NCBI RefSeq assembly: GCF_030697065.1
Contig: NZ_JAUYQU010000228.1
Span: 50,009-114,008, forward strand
Direction of reading: 5' to 3'
Length of the DNA: 64,000 nucleotides
Source of the DNA: Bradyrhizobium sp.
GTDB taxonomy: Bacteria > Pseudomonadota > Alphaproteobacteria > Rhizobiales > Xanthobacteraceae
Made by a program: the position numbers and the translations under genes. Shown piece by piece: positions 48,915 to 57,345 of this stretch (its first letter is position 1; each line of letters opens with the position of its first letter). Below the pieces are notes generated by a model. That model was given only the letters and a program-made list of their open reading frames with translations. It was not told the origin of the DNA and searched no databases.

Positions 48915-49009
48915 GCGGGGAAGTCACTTTCGCCCGCCGAGGCTGCCAAGCTCGCGAGCGGCCGGGAGGCCAGTCAGGGGCTGCCCTCACGTCGATATGG
49001 CGTCGCGGC

Positions 49010-49560
49010 CAAACCCTTCTGTGACTACCCGACGGGCAAAGCACTTCGGATTTGCGGAATTCATGTCAAGTCCTTCGCGTAAAAATAATTCGGTTTACCA
49101 GAAATATTAATCAGGCTATATGTCTCGCCATCCCGTCCCACTGCGAGGGGCGTTGCGCAAGGTCACCAGTGCGGGACGGGGATGCGGTGGACGCGGATGG
49201 TGCTCCCTGACCAGGGTGCCTGAAACGGATGCGAAATCGTGCGGTCCTGACACCTCGGTGCTGGTGTCAAGCTTGCGGTAAGACCCGCAAGTGACGGTGG
49301 CAAGAAAGCCGATCACCGGGGAGACCACGTATAAGCCTAAACCATCGCGCGGGGAGTGCCGGGTGATTCCGGTGTGACCTGACAACACGTGTGCATCTAC
49401 CACTACCCATAGCACACGTGGCTATCGGGCGCATCGGGCGCCCGGCATTCCCCGCGCCCTCTGATTGAAGAGGGCGGGAATTTTCCGGCAAACCTCGGAC
49501 GCCACGCGCCGCGAGATCGCGCCGCCTTGTTCCGTTGCGTTGAAGGCCCCTCTCGCATCG
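49010..49560. repeat. Multicopy-looking intergenic element of unknown function
   Basis: About 550 bases without a supportable gene. The six-frame translations (for example AGNAGRPMRPIATCAMGS and VTTRRAKHFGFAEF) match, from memory, short hypothetical ORFs annotated at many Bradyrhizobium loci, which points to a repeated DNA element rather than a protein. Structured parts are CACGTGT/ACACGTG (49386-49420) and a terminator-like hairpin CGCCCTCT/AGAGGGCG (49455-49476) followed by GGAATTTT on the plus strand, so a plus-strand RNA could end near 49484. Copy number was not checked. Confidence 0.45.
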
Positions 49561-50418
49561 TCACTCCCCCTTCACGAATCTCGCAAATGCCTCGGCGTAA
49601 TCGGGATGCCAGCGCGACAGCGCGGGGCGGTTTTCGACGATGTCGCCGGCGGCCCACAGCATGCGGCGCTCGTCGAGGCGGCGCGGCACGTCGTTGTCGG
49701 GGCAGAGGATGTAGAAATCGCCTGCTGTCACGCGCTCGATCATGAAGTCGACGGTCTGTTCCGGCGTCCAGGCGCCGGCGGGCTTTTCGGTGCGGCCGCG
49801 CGCGGTGAGGGCGGTGAAGACATGGCCGGGAATGAAGAGATGCGCGCTGACCTTGCAGCCCGCGATGTTGCGCAGCTCGTGCTGCAGCGCTTCGGTAAAA
49901 GCCTTCACGCCGGCCTTGGAGACATTGTAGGCGGGATCGCCCGGCGGCGTGGTGATGCCCTGCTTCGAGCCGGTGTTGATGATGAGGCCGGTCCGCCCGC
50001 GCTCGATCATGCGGGGCGCGAATACCTGCGAACCATGAATGATGCCCCACAGGTTGACGCCGAGAATGCGCTGCCAGTTCTCCGGCGGGCCGAATATCGT
50101 GCTGCCGGGCTGAATGCCGGCGTTGTTCATCAGGATGTCGGCGCAGCCGAACCGCCTGCGCACCTCGTTCTCCAGTTCCGATACCTCCTCGATGCGGCTG
50201 ACGTCGACCGCCATGGCCATGACATCGGCGGACGCGCCCCGCGCCACCGACGCCACCCTCGCTTCGGCGGATGTGAGCCGGTCGCCGCCGAGGTCGGCGA
50301 TGCAGACTTTCATGCCGAGGCCGGCAAACCGCATCGCGGCGGCGAGCCCGATGCCGGAGGCGCCGCCGGTGACCACGGCGACATGGTTGGGGGCGATGGC
50401 TGGATGGGACAGGGACAC
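49561..50418 (-). CDS. SDR-family oxidoreductase
   Basis: A 285-residue classical short-chain dehydrogenase/reductase. The dinucleotide motif is VTGGASGIGLAAA; the catalytic part reads INTGSKQG with Tyr/Lys in AYNVSKAGVKAFTEAL, and the structural NNAG motif is present (LMNNAGIQPG). The GTG at 50418 is chosen since AGGAGG sits at the right distance; the ATG further upstream is less likely. It is divergent from the Old Yellow Enzyme gene. Substrate unknown; a C-terminal extension beyond 250 residues may shape it. Confidence 0.9.
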   Translation of the reverse strand: MSLSHPAIAPNHVAVVTGGASGIGLAAAMRFAGLGMKVCIADLGGDRLTSAEARVASVARGASADVMAMAVDVSRIEEVSELENEVRRRFGCADILMNNAGIQPGSTIFGPPENWQRILGVNLWGIIHGSQVFAPRMIERGRTGLIINTGSKQGITTPPGDPAYNVSKAGVKAFTEALQHELRNIAGCKVSAHLFIPGHVFTALTARGRTEKPAGAWTPEQTVDFMIERVTAGDFYILCPDNDVPRRLDERRMLWAAGDIVENRPALSRWHPDYAEAFARFVKGE

Positions 50419-50588
50419 GCGTTCCTCCTGAATTTTGTCCACCGCATCGCGAGCTGGCATGCGGTCGCCCTACCATGCACGAAACCGCATGGGAGGTCTT
50501 CATACCAGGCGATCCCGCTCGGTCAGCCTTTTGCGCGCAGCCGGAACCGGCTACACAGCCATCTCAAATAAAATCAACCGGGGCGGAC

Positions 50589-51716
50589 ATGAAATTCACG
50601 TCGTTGTTTTCACCACTCACCATCGGACCCTATCAGCTCCGGCACCGCCTCGTGATGGCGCCGCTGACGCGGATGCGGGCGGCAAAGCCCTCGCTCGCGC
50701 CCCGGCCGCTCAATGTGGAGTATTACGCGCAGCGCGCCACACCGGGCGGCCTGATCATTGCCGAAGCCTCGCCGGTGGCAGACACCGCGTTCGGAAGCCC
50801 CGCTGTTCCCGGCATCTACACGGACGCGCAGATCGAGGGCTGGCGCAAGGTGGTCGACGCCGTTCATGCCAAAGGCGGCGTGATCTTCCTGCAGCTCTGG
50901 CATGTCGGCCGGGTCTCGCATTCCTCGTTCCAGCCCGGTGGGGTGCTGCCGGTGGCGCCTTCGGCGGTGCCGATTCCCTCCGAGTTGAAGACCGCAACGG
51001 CGGACGGCAAGTCGACGAGCTACGAGACGCCGCGGGCGCTGGAGACCTCCGAAGTCGCCGGCGTGGTCGAGGCCTTCCGGCAGGCCGCCGCCAACGCCAA
51101 GGCCGCCGGCTTCGACGGCGTCGAGATCCACGGCGCCAACGGCTACCTGATCGAGCAGTTCCTGCAGTCGCACACCAATCTGCGCACCGATCAATATGGC
51201 GGATCGATCGAGAACCGCACCCGGTTCCTGATGGAAGTGACGCAGGCCGCGATCGACGTCTGGGGCGCCGACCGGGTCGGCGTGCGGCTGTCGCCCTATG
51301 GCGTGGCCAACGGCAGCGGCGAGCCCGATCCGATGCCGCTCTACAGCCACGTCATCAAGGCGCTCGATCCGCTCGGCCTCGCCTATCTGCATTTCGTCGA
51401 GCCGCGCTCCAGCGGCGCCGGCCGCGCCGAGGTCAACTGGCAGAACGTGCCCTCGGCGATGGAGCTTTTCCGGCCGATGTGGAGCGGGGTTCTGATCTCC
51501 GCCGGCGGCTTTACCGGCGAGACCGCGGATGCGGCGATCAGGAACGGCCACGCTGACGCCATCGCGTTCGGCCGGATCTTCATCTCCAACCCCGATTTGC
51601 CGCGACGGCTGCAGCACGGTTTCCCGCTGACGCCCTACAACCGCGCGACCTTCTACGGCGGCGACGCCGCGGGATATACCGATTATCCGGAGCATGATGC
51701 GCTGGAGAAGGCGTGA
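50589..51716 (+). CDS. Old Yellow Enzyme family alkene reductase (NemA-like)
   Basis: A 375-residue FMN-dependent ene-reductase that reduces activated C=C bonds and, in many members, nitrate esters, with NAD(P)H. The TIM barrel shows LFSPLTIGPYQLRHRLVMAP at the start, the substrate-anchoring His181/Asn184 with Tyr186 in HGANGYLIEQFLQ, and the GGSIENRTRF segment. FMN phosphate is held near ISAGGFTGETADAA and IAFGRIFISNPDLP. Full length, class I. Its last roughly 110 bases were copied downstream (see 52049-52160). Confidence 0.92.
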   Translation: MKFTSLFSPLTIGPYQLRHRLVMAPLTRMRAAKPSLAPRPLNVEYYAQRATPGGLIIAEASPVADTAFGSPAVPGIYTDAQIEGWRKVVDAVHAKGGVIFLQLWHVGRVSHSSFQPGGVLPVAPSAVPIPSELKTATADGKSTSYETPRALETSEVAGVVEAFRQAAANAKAAGFDGVEIHGANGYLIEQFLQSHTNLRTDQYGGSIENRTRFLMEVTQAAIDVWGADRVGVRLSPYGVANGSGEPDPMPLYSHVIKALDPLGLAYLHFVEPRSSGAGRAEVNWQNVPSAMELFRPMWSGVLISAGGFTGETADAAIRNGHADAIAFGRIFISNPDLPRRLQHGFPLTPYNRATFYGGDAAGYTDYPEHDALEKA

Positions 51717-51754
51717 CGCAGCGTCGATCGGCTGGGGAAGTCGTGCAGAACCAT

Positions 51755-51872
51755 CGTCATTCCGGGGCGATGCCACCGGGTCCGGCCTTCGGCCGGCCCG
51801 ATGATAAACTCCGCATCGAACCCGGAACCTCGAGATTCCGGGTCTGGTGCTGCGCACCATCCCGGAATGACG
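51755..51872. repeat. Palindromic repeat (CGTCATTCCGGGGC family)
   Basis: CGTCATTCCGGGGCGATGC at the left and CACCATCCCGGAATGACG at the right, with inner inverted CCGGAACCTCGAGATTCCGG. It starts 38 bases after the Old Yellow Enzyme stop and may end its transcript. Confidence 0.85.
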
Positions 51873-51936
51873 GCGTTGGATTCTTAGTCGCGATGAAGGC
51901 GGACCGCACATGGCAAAGGTTGCGCGCGCAGCGATC

Positions 51937-52046
51937 GTAGGGTGGGCAAAGGCGCCTTCGCCGTGCCCACCACACTTCTGTTGATGCCGGTGGGCACGCT
52001 TCCACCTTCGCTCTTCGAGCTACGGCGGAAGCTTTGCCCACCCTAC
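51937..52046. repeat. Palindromic repeat (GTAGGGTGGGCAAAG family), copy 2
   Basis: A 110-bp copy almost identical with that at 52175-52284; the two start exactly 238 bases apart and end 238 bases apart. Ends GCTTTGCCCACCCTAC then GGTCTGCAG, where the copied gene tail begins. Confidence 0.92.
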
Positions 52047-52048
52047 GG

Positions 52049-52160
52049 TCTGCAGCTCAGTTTCCCGCTGACGCCGTACAACCAACCGCGCGACCATCCA
52101 CGGCGGCGACGCCGCGGATATACCGATTATCCGGAGCATGATGCGCTGGAGAAGGCGTAA
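52049..52160 (+). pseudogene. Duplicated 3' fragment of the Old Yellow Enzyme gene
   Basis: From CTGCAG through TTTCCCGCTGACGCC to GCGCTGGAGAAGGCGTAA this repeats the last roughly 110 bases of the gene ending at 51716 (positions about 51608-51716), with a 4-base insertion, a short deletion and a changed stop (TAA for TGA). Without a start it cannot be a gene. It is fused to a palindromic repeat on each side, so it arose as part of the duplicated unit. Confidence 0.88.
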
Positions 52161-52174
52161 CGCACGTCGCACTC

Positions 52175-52284
52175 GTAGGGTGGGCAAAGGCGCCTTCGCC
52201 GTGCCCACCACACTTCTGTTGACGCCGGTGGGCACGCTTCCACCTTCGCTCTTCGAGCTACGGCGGAAGCTTTGCCCACCCTAC
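52175..52284. repeat. Palindromic repeat (GTAGGGTGGGCAAAG family), copy 3
   Basis: Nearly identical with copy 2 (the visible difference is TTGACGCC for TTGATGCC). It is the second half of a 238-bp tandem unit. Confidence 0.92.
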
Positions 52285-52325
52285 GGTCTGCAGCACGGTT
52301 TCCCGCTGACGCCATATGGGCGACC
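52285..52325 (+). pseudogene. Second truncated copy of the Old Yellow Enzyme 3' region
   Basis: GGTCTGCAGCACGGTTTCCC, continuing to GACGCCATATGGGCGACCTT, matches the same point in the gene (about 51608-51650) and then diverges. It shows that the unit of gene tail plus palindromic repeat was present a third time and was cut short. Confidence 0.75.
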
Positions 52326-52393
52326 TTCGCTCGAAAAGGAAGAAGCGCGTCGAGCATGAAGGGCTGTTCTGAAACGTGCGGTGGCGGACGCGA

Positions 52394-53785
52394 TCAGCCG
52401 GGTCGCGGGATCGCGATCAGGCGCAGAAAACTCATCAGGCTGCCGAGCGCGGCGACAGCCGCGGCCAGCGCCAGCGCCACCACGGCGCCATCGCTGCCGA
52501 CGAAGCCGAAACAGGATGCGGCCAGCGCCGCACCGATGGTCTGTCCGGAGAGTCGCGCCGTCGCCACGATGCTGCTGGCGCTGCCGCTGCGGCCCGCCGG
52601 GGCGCTCGACATCAGCGCCTTCAAATTCGGCGCCTGGAAGAAGCCAAAGCCGCATCCGCACAGCGCCATGCGCCAGACGATGTCGGCAGTGGCCGGCGCC
52701 GCCGGCAGCGTTGCCAGCAATCCCATGCCGAGGCAGAGCAGCGCCAATCCGATGCCACCGAGGATGCCGGCCGGATAGCGGTCGGACAACCTGCCCGCGA
52801 TCGGCGCCATGATCGCGACCACCAGCGGCCACGGCGTCATGAACAGGCCGGTCTCGACGGCGGTGCGGTGCAATGTTTCCTGGAAATAGAACGGCAGCGC
52901 GACGAATGCCAGGCCCTGCACCACGAACGAGCAGACCGCGGTGGCTGCCGACAGGGCGAAGATCGGCAGCCGGAACAGGTCGACTGGAAGCATCGGCGCG
53001 GGATGGTCGGCGTGCCGGCGGACCAGGAGCCATCCGAGCGCGATCCCGACCACCAGTGCGATCGCGACCAGCCCGATGTCGGCATGATGCGCCGCGCCGC
53101 TGATTCCGATGATGATGAGGCCGAGCGCGCCGGCGGCCATCAGGGCGCCGAGAAAGTCGAAGCGGTGGACGGCGCGCGGCGGCCGCGGCAGCGTCTTCAA
53201 TCCGATCGCGATCGCGATCAGGCCGATGGGGATGTTGATGGCGAACAGCCACGGCCACGGCCCCAGCCACAGGATGCCGGCCGCCACCGTCGGCCCAAGT
53301 GTCATCGCGGTCGCAACCACCAGCGCATTGTAACCGAACGCGCGGCCGAGCAGGCGGCTCGGATAGACGAAACGGACCAGCGCGGTGTTCACGCTCATCA
53401 GGCCGCTGGCGCCGAGTCCCTGCAGCGTGCGGGCCACCAGCAGGCTCTCCAGCGACCACGCGCAGGCGCTGGCCAGCGACGCCAGCGTAAACAGCAGCAA
53501 TCCGCCCAGATAGATCCGCTCATGCCCGACGATTTCGCCGAGCGCCCCGAGCGGCAACAAGGTCGCCACCAGCGCGATCTGATAGACGTTGACGACCCAG
53601 ATGACATCGGCGGGGCTGACGTTGAGGTCGGCGGCGATGGCGGGAAGTGCGATGTTCGCAATCGCGGTATCGAGCGACGCCACGGCGAGCGCGATGAAGA
53701 TCGCCGCTGCTGCCCAGCGCCGCTGTTCGGCGGGCAGGCCATCATGCGCAGATGGCCTGGTCGCCGAACCCGCTTGTTCCGACAT
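52394..53785 (-). CDS. MFS exporter, DHA2-like
   Basis: A 463-residue major facilitator exporter with about 14 hydrophobic segments. TM1 carries SLDTAIANIALPAIAADL, the DHA2 signature; LPLGALGEIVGHERIYLGG is the motif A region (with Glu/Ile in place of usual Asp/Arg-Gly), and ARTLQGLGASGLMSVN is motif B with its arginine. The ATG at 53785 is chosen as it lies just ahead of a short hydrophilic N-terminus; the ribosome-binding site is poor. Divergent from a ThDP decarboxylase gene over 204 bases. Substrate unknown. Confidence 0.87.
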   Translation of the reverse strand: MSEQAGSATRPSAHDGLPAEQRRWAAAAIFIALAVASLDTAIANIALPAIAADLNVSPADVIWVVNVYQIALVATLLPLGALGEIVGHERIYLGGLLLFTLASLASACAWSLESLLVARTLQGLGASGLMSVNTALVRFVYPSRLLGRAFGYNALVVATAMTLGPTVAAGILWLGPWPWLFAINIPIGLIAIAIGLKTLPRPPRAVHRFDFLGALMAAGALGLIIIGISGAAHHADIGLVAIALVVGIALGWLLVRRHADHPAPMLPVDLFRLPIFALSAATAVCSFVVQGLAFVALPFYFQETLHRTAVETGLFMTPWPLVVAIMAPIAGRLSDRYPAGILGGIGLALLCLGMGLLATLPAAPATADIVWRMALCGCGFGFFQAPNLKALMSSAPAGRSGSASSIVATARLSGQTIGAALAASCFGFVGSDGAVVALALAAAVAALGSLMSFLRLIAIPRPG

Positions 53786-53934
53786 CGCTGGGAATGCTCC
53801 GACCCGATACGGCGGCCCTCGGCCCCGCGGTTTCAAATCCACTATGAATCAACCGACCGCCAATACAATAGCGCAGGCGCGCGTGGCGGCGCAGGGCAGC
53901 CATGACCGCGCTTCCTTGCAACCGGCGGTGCGGA

Positions 53935-53951
53935 TCAGCCATGATGGCTGA
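53935..53951. promoter_or_regulatory. 17-bp perfect palindrome before the ThDP decarboxylase gene
   Basis: TCAGCCAT-G-ATGGCTGA, perfectly symmetric around one base, 38 bases before the start of the downstream gene and in the divergent gap with the MFS gene. Candidate operator for one or both genes; no local regulator gene is present. Confidence 0.5.
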
Positions 53952-53989
53952 ACCCGACGGTAACGGCCGCGGCGAGGAGGAGACAGTTG

Positions 53990-55648
53990 ATGAATCGCAT
54001 TACCGGGCGCTCGGCGTTCCTGGCCCTGCTCAAGGACGAGGGCATCACCCATCTGTTCGGCAATCCCGGCACCACCGAATTGCCGATCATGCATGCCCTG
54101 AAGGAACATCCCGACCTCACCTACGTGATGGCGATGCAGGAAAGCCTGGTGGTCGCCATCGCCGATGGCTACAGCCGCGCCTCGGGCAAGCTCGTCGCCT
54201 GCAACGTCCATGTCGCGCCCGGGCTCGGCAACGCGATGGGTTCGCTGTTCAACGCCAGCTTCACCGGCACGCCGATGATCCTGACCGCCGGCCAGCAGGA
54301 GCAGGGCCATGGCCTGATGGAGCCGGTGTTGTACGGACCGATGCTGCGGATGGCCGAGCCGCTGGTGAAATGGGCGGTCGAGGTGACGCGGCTGGAGGAC
54401 CTGCCGCGGATCGTGCGGCGCGCCGCCAAGATCGCGACCACGCCGCCGACCGGACCGGTATTCATCTCGCTGCCCGGCGATATTCTCAATGCCGAGGCCG
54501 GCATCGAACTGGGCAGTTCGACCCGCGTCGATACCAGGGTCAGGCCATCGGAGGAGTCTCTGGCTGCGCTGGCGCAGCGGATCCTGAAAGCCCAGAATCC
54601 CGTCATCATCGCCGGCGATGAAATCGTCAAGAGCGACGCGCTGCAGGAATCGGCCGCGCTGGCGGAAACGCTGGGTGCTCCCGCCTATCAATGCTCGACG
54701 CCTTACGGCGCCCATTTCCTGTCGGAGAGCCCGTGCTTCATGGGCGCGCTGTCGCGGCTGCAGAAGCAGGTGCGCGAGGTGCTGTCGCCCTACGATCTCG
54801 TGATCGTGCTCGGCGCCGATCCGCTGCGGATGTCGGTCTACAGCGAGGTCGATCCGCTGCCCGAGGGCATGCCGATCGTGCAGATCGGGCTGGTCGACTG
54901 GGACCTCGCCAAGAATTACAGCGCCGAGATCGCGCTGAAAGCGGATGTGAGGGAGACCCTGCGCGTGCTGGTTCCCGCGCTGAAGTCAGCCGGCGGCGCG
55001 GCACTGGAGAGCCGTGCCAAGCAGGGGATCGCGGCGCTGGCATCGAGCAACTGGACCGCCAGGCGCAAGGTGCTGGTGGAGCAGATCTCGAAGAACAAGG
55101 ATCGCTCCCCGATCGATCCGGACTGGCTGGCGCTGCAGGTGGTCGAGGCGATGCCGGACAATGCCATCCTGGTCGACGAGGGGCTGACGTCGTCGCGCCA
55201 CATGCTGGCGCTGCGCCCGCATCGCGACCGTTACGGCTATCATGCGCTGGCGTCCGGCGGCATCGGCTGGGGTGTGCCGGCCTCGGTCGGCGTCAGCCTC
55301 GCCAATCCGGACCGCCCGGTGGTGTGTTTCTCCGGCGACGGCAGCGCGATGTATTCGATCCAGGCGCTGTGGACCGCGGCGCATCACCAACTGCCGCTGA
55401 CGGTGGTGATCGTCAACAATGGCGGCTACCGCATCATCAAGCAGCGGCTGCTGGCGTTCCACGGCGACGATCACTACGTCGGCATGGATTTCGCCGATCC
55501 CAAGGTGGATTTCACGGCGCTGGCAAAATCGCTCGGGCTCGAAGCGATGCAGATCACCGAGGCAAAGGATGTCGCGGCGGCGCTGAAGTCGGCGTTCAGC
55601 CGGCCCGGCGCGAAGCTGATCGAGGTGGTGGTCGACGGCACGGTCTGA
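53990..55648 (+). CDS. ThDP-dependent decarboxylase, benzoylformate decarboxylase-like
   Basis: A 552-residue ThDP enzyme. The N-terminal sequence FGNPGTTELPIMHAL is typical of benzoylformate decarboxylases, the cofactor glutamate is Glu51 (AMQESLVVAIADGYSR) and His74 in CNVHVAPGLGNAMG is at the place of the catalytic His of BFD. The ThDP/Mg motif is FSGDGSAMYS with VIVNNGGY later. GGAGGAG precedes the ATG. It should decarboxylate a 2-oxo acid, possibly aromatic, to an aldehyde; no mandelate pathway genes lie nearby, so the substrate is open. Some relatives are carboligases. Confidence 0.88.
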   Translation: MNRITGRSAFLALLKDEGITHLFGNPGTTELPIMHALKEHPDLTYVMAMQESLVVAIADGYSRASGKLVACNVHVAPGLGNAMGSLFNASFTGTPMILTAGQQEQGHGLMEPVLYGPMLRMAEPLVKWAVEVTRLEDLPRIVRRAAKIATTPPTGPVFISLPGDILNAEAGIELGSSTRVDTRVRPSEESLAALAQRILKAQNPVIIAGDEIVKSDALQESAALAETLGAPAYQCSTPYGAHFLSESPCFMGALSRLQKQVREVLSPYDLVIVLGADPLRMSVYSEVDPLPEGMPIVQIGLVDWDLAKNYSAEIALKADVRETLRVLVPALKSAGGAALESRAKQGIAALASSNWTARRKVLVEQISKNKDRSPIDPDWLALQVVEAMPDNAILVDEGLTSSRHMLALRPHRDRYGYHALASGGIGWGVPASVGVSLANPDRPVVCFSGDGSAMYSIQALWTAAHHQLPLTVVIVNNGGYRIIKQRLLAFHGDDHYVGMDFADPKVDFTALAKSLGLEAMQITEAKDVAAALKSAFSRPGAKLIEVVVDGTV

Positions 55649-55665
55649 CAACGTCGTAGCGAGCC

Positions 55666-55762
55666 GTAGGGTGGGCAAAGGCGCATTTGCGCCGTGCCCA
55701 CCATTGCGCGCGCTTGATGGATGGTGGGCACGGCGCGAAGAGCGCGCCTTTGCCCACCCTGC
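55666..55762. repeat. Palindromic repeat (GTAGGGTGGGCAAAG family), copy 4
   Basis: Starts GTAGGGTGGGCAAAGGCGC, inner GCCGTGCCCACCAT / ATGGTGGGCACGGC, ends CTTTGCCCACCCT. It fills the convergent gap after the ThDP decarboxylase gene. Confidence 0.92.
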
Positions 55763-55772
55763 GGAGCGAAAC

Positions 55773-57161
55773 CTACTCTGCCGCCTTCGTCGTCACGTCA
55801 TGCCGATACCGTACCGCCGGATGCGGTGCGCCGAGCCGCGCGCGCCCCGCGCCAAACAGTTTTTCCCGCAGCGTGCCGTCCGCATAGGACTGCTTGTAAC
55901 GCCCGCGCCGGGTCAGTTCCGGCACCAGCATGTCGGCGATGTCAGCGAAATCGCCGGGCGAGACCGCGAACGGCATGTTGAGGCCATCGACGTCGGTCTG
56001 CTCGAACCAGGCTTCGATGGCGTCGGCGACCGTTTCCGGCGTGCCGACCGCGACCGGCCCGGCGCCGCCGATGCCGACATGCTGGGCGACCTCACGCACG
56101 GTCCAGACCCGGTCCGGATCGGCGCGGGTGATGTTGTCCATCGCGCTGCGGCCGGCGTCGTTCTCGACGTGCCGAACCTGCTGGTCGAGATCGTAGGTCG
56201 AAAAATCGACGCCGGTCCAGCCGGACATCAGCGTGAGCGCGCCCTCGGGATTGATGTGGCTGCGGTAGTCGGCATATTTGGCCTTCGCCTCTGCCTCGGT
56301 TCGCCCGAGAATGACGGTGAACATGCTGAACATCAGGATCTCGGCCGGGTTGCGCCCGCCTTTCGCCGCGAGTTCGCGAATCGCCGCCACGCGGGGCGCG
56401 ATGATCTTTGCCGACGGCCCCGACATGAACACGCATTCGGCGTGGTCGGCCGCAAATTGCCGCCCGCGCGGCGAGGTGCCGGCCTGGTACAGCACGGGGG
56501 TGCGCTGCGGCGACGGCTCGCAGAGGTGAATGGCATCGACGCGGTAGTTCTTTCCGGCATGAACGACGCGATGCACCTTGGCCGGGTCTGTAAAAATTCC
56601 CCGCGCGCGGTCGCGCAGCACGGCGTCGTCCTCCCAACTGCCCTCCCAGAGCTTGTAGACCACCTCCATATATTCGTCGGCGACATCGTAGCGGTCGTCA
56701 TGCCCGGTCTGTCTGTCCTTGCCGGCGGCCTTGGCCGCGCTGTCGAGATAGCCGGTCACCACGTTCCAGCCGACCCGGCCTTCGGTCAGGTGATCGAGCG
56801 TCGACATCCGCCGCGCGAACGTATAGGGCGGTTCGTAGGACAGGTTGGAGGTGACGCCGAACCCGAGATGCTCGGTGACGGCGGCCATCGCCGGGATCAG
56901 CAGCAGCGGATCGTTGGCCGGCGTCTGCGCGGCGTTGCGCAAGGCCGCGTCCGGACTGCCGCCGAATACGTCGTAGACACCGAGCACGTCGGCGAGAAAC
57001 AGCCCGTCGAACCGGCCGCGCTCCAGCGTTTTCGCCAGATCGATCCAGTACGGCAGCCGGTTATATTCGCTGGTGCGATCGCGCGGATGGGTCCACAGCC
57101 CCGGCGACTGATGCGCGACGCAGTTCATGGCAAAGGCGTTGAGCCGGATTTGCTTCTTCAT
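55773..57161 (-). CDS. Flavin-dependent monooxygenase, NtaA/SnaA/DszA family (LLM class)
   Basis: A 462-residue FMNH2-dependent monooxygenase of the bacterial luciferase fold. The family start is KKQIRLNAFAMNCVAHQSPG; further marks are SYEPPYTFARRMSTLDHLT, GRVGWNVVTGYLDSAAKA and VLYQAGTSPRGRQFAADHAE. Relatives desulfurise organosulfur compounds or oxidise nitrilotriacetate with a separate flavin reductase, which is not encoded nearby. The ATG at 57161 precedes the conserved start. It is divergent from an M20 peptidase gene, with a palindrome between them. Confidence 0.9.
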   Translation of the reverse strand: MKKQIRLNAFAMNCVAHQSPGLWTHPRDRTSEYNRLPYWIDLAKTLERGRFDGLFLADVLGVYDVFGGSPDAALRNAAQTPANDPLLLIPAMAAVTEHLGFGVTSNLSYEPPYTFARRMSTLDHLTEGRVGWNVVTGYLDSAAKAAGKDRQTGHDDRYDVADEYMEVVYKLWEGSWEDDAVLRDRARGIFTDPAKVHRVVHAGKNYRVDAIHLCEPSPQRTPVLYQAGTSPRGRQFAADHAECVFMSGPSAKIIAPRVAAIRELAAKGGRNPAEILMFSMFTVILGRTEAEAKAKYADYRSHINPEGALTLMSGWTGVDFSTYDLDQQVRHVENDAGRSAMDNITRADPDRVWTVREVAQHVGIGGAGPVAVGTPETVADAIEAWFEQTDVDGLNMPFAVSPGDFADIADMLVPELTRRGRYKQSYADGTLREKLFGAGRARLGAPHPAVRYRHDVTTKAAE

Positions 57162-57238
57162 GGTCGACAAACCCCGGGCCCCACCCTTGTTCGCCCGATC
57201 TGAATTGCCGGGCTGCGCATGAAACTGTTGCATTCCGG

Positions 57239-57253
57239 CTTTGCTTAGCAAAG
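57239..57253. promoter_or_regulatory. 15-bp perfect palindrome between the monooxygenase and M20 peptidase genes
   Basis: CTTTGCT-T-AGCAAAG, symmetric 7-1-7, 78 bases from one start and 93 from the other, in the middle of a 184-base divergent promoter region. Candidate operator for both genes. Confidence 0.5.
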
Positions 57254-57345
57254 AAAATTGTCTACGTCGTGCCCACTTTCGGCCCGCGCCGGTTCTCGCT
57301 ACGTTGGCCGAAGTTCAAAACGTTCGCGACTGAAAAAGAGAATAC

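Noticed and set aside
49116..49415. 99-codon minus-strand frame (product starting MLWVVVDAHVLSGHTG)
   Set aside because: Looks like the spurious protein often annotated on a repeated element; treated as part of the intergenic element at 49010-49560.
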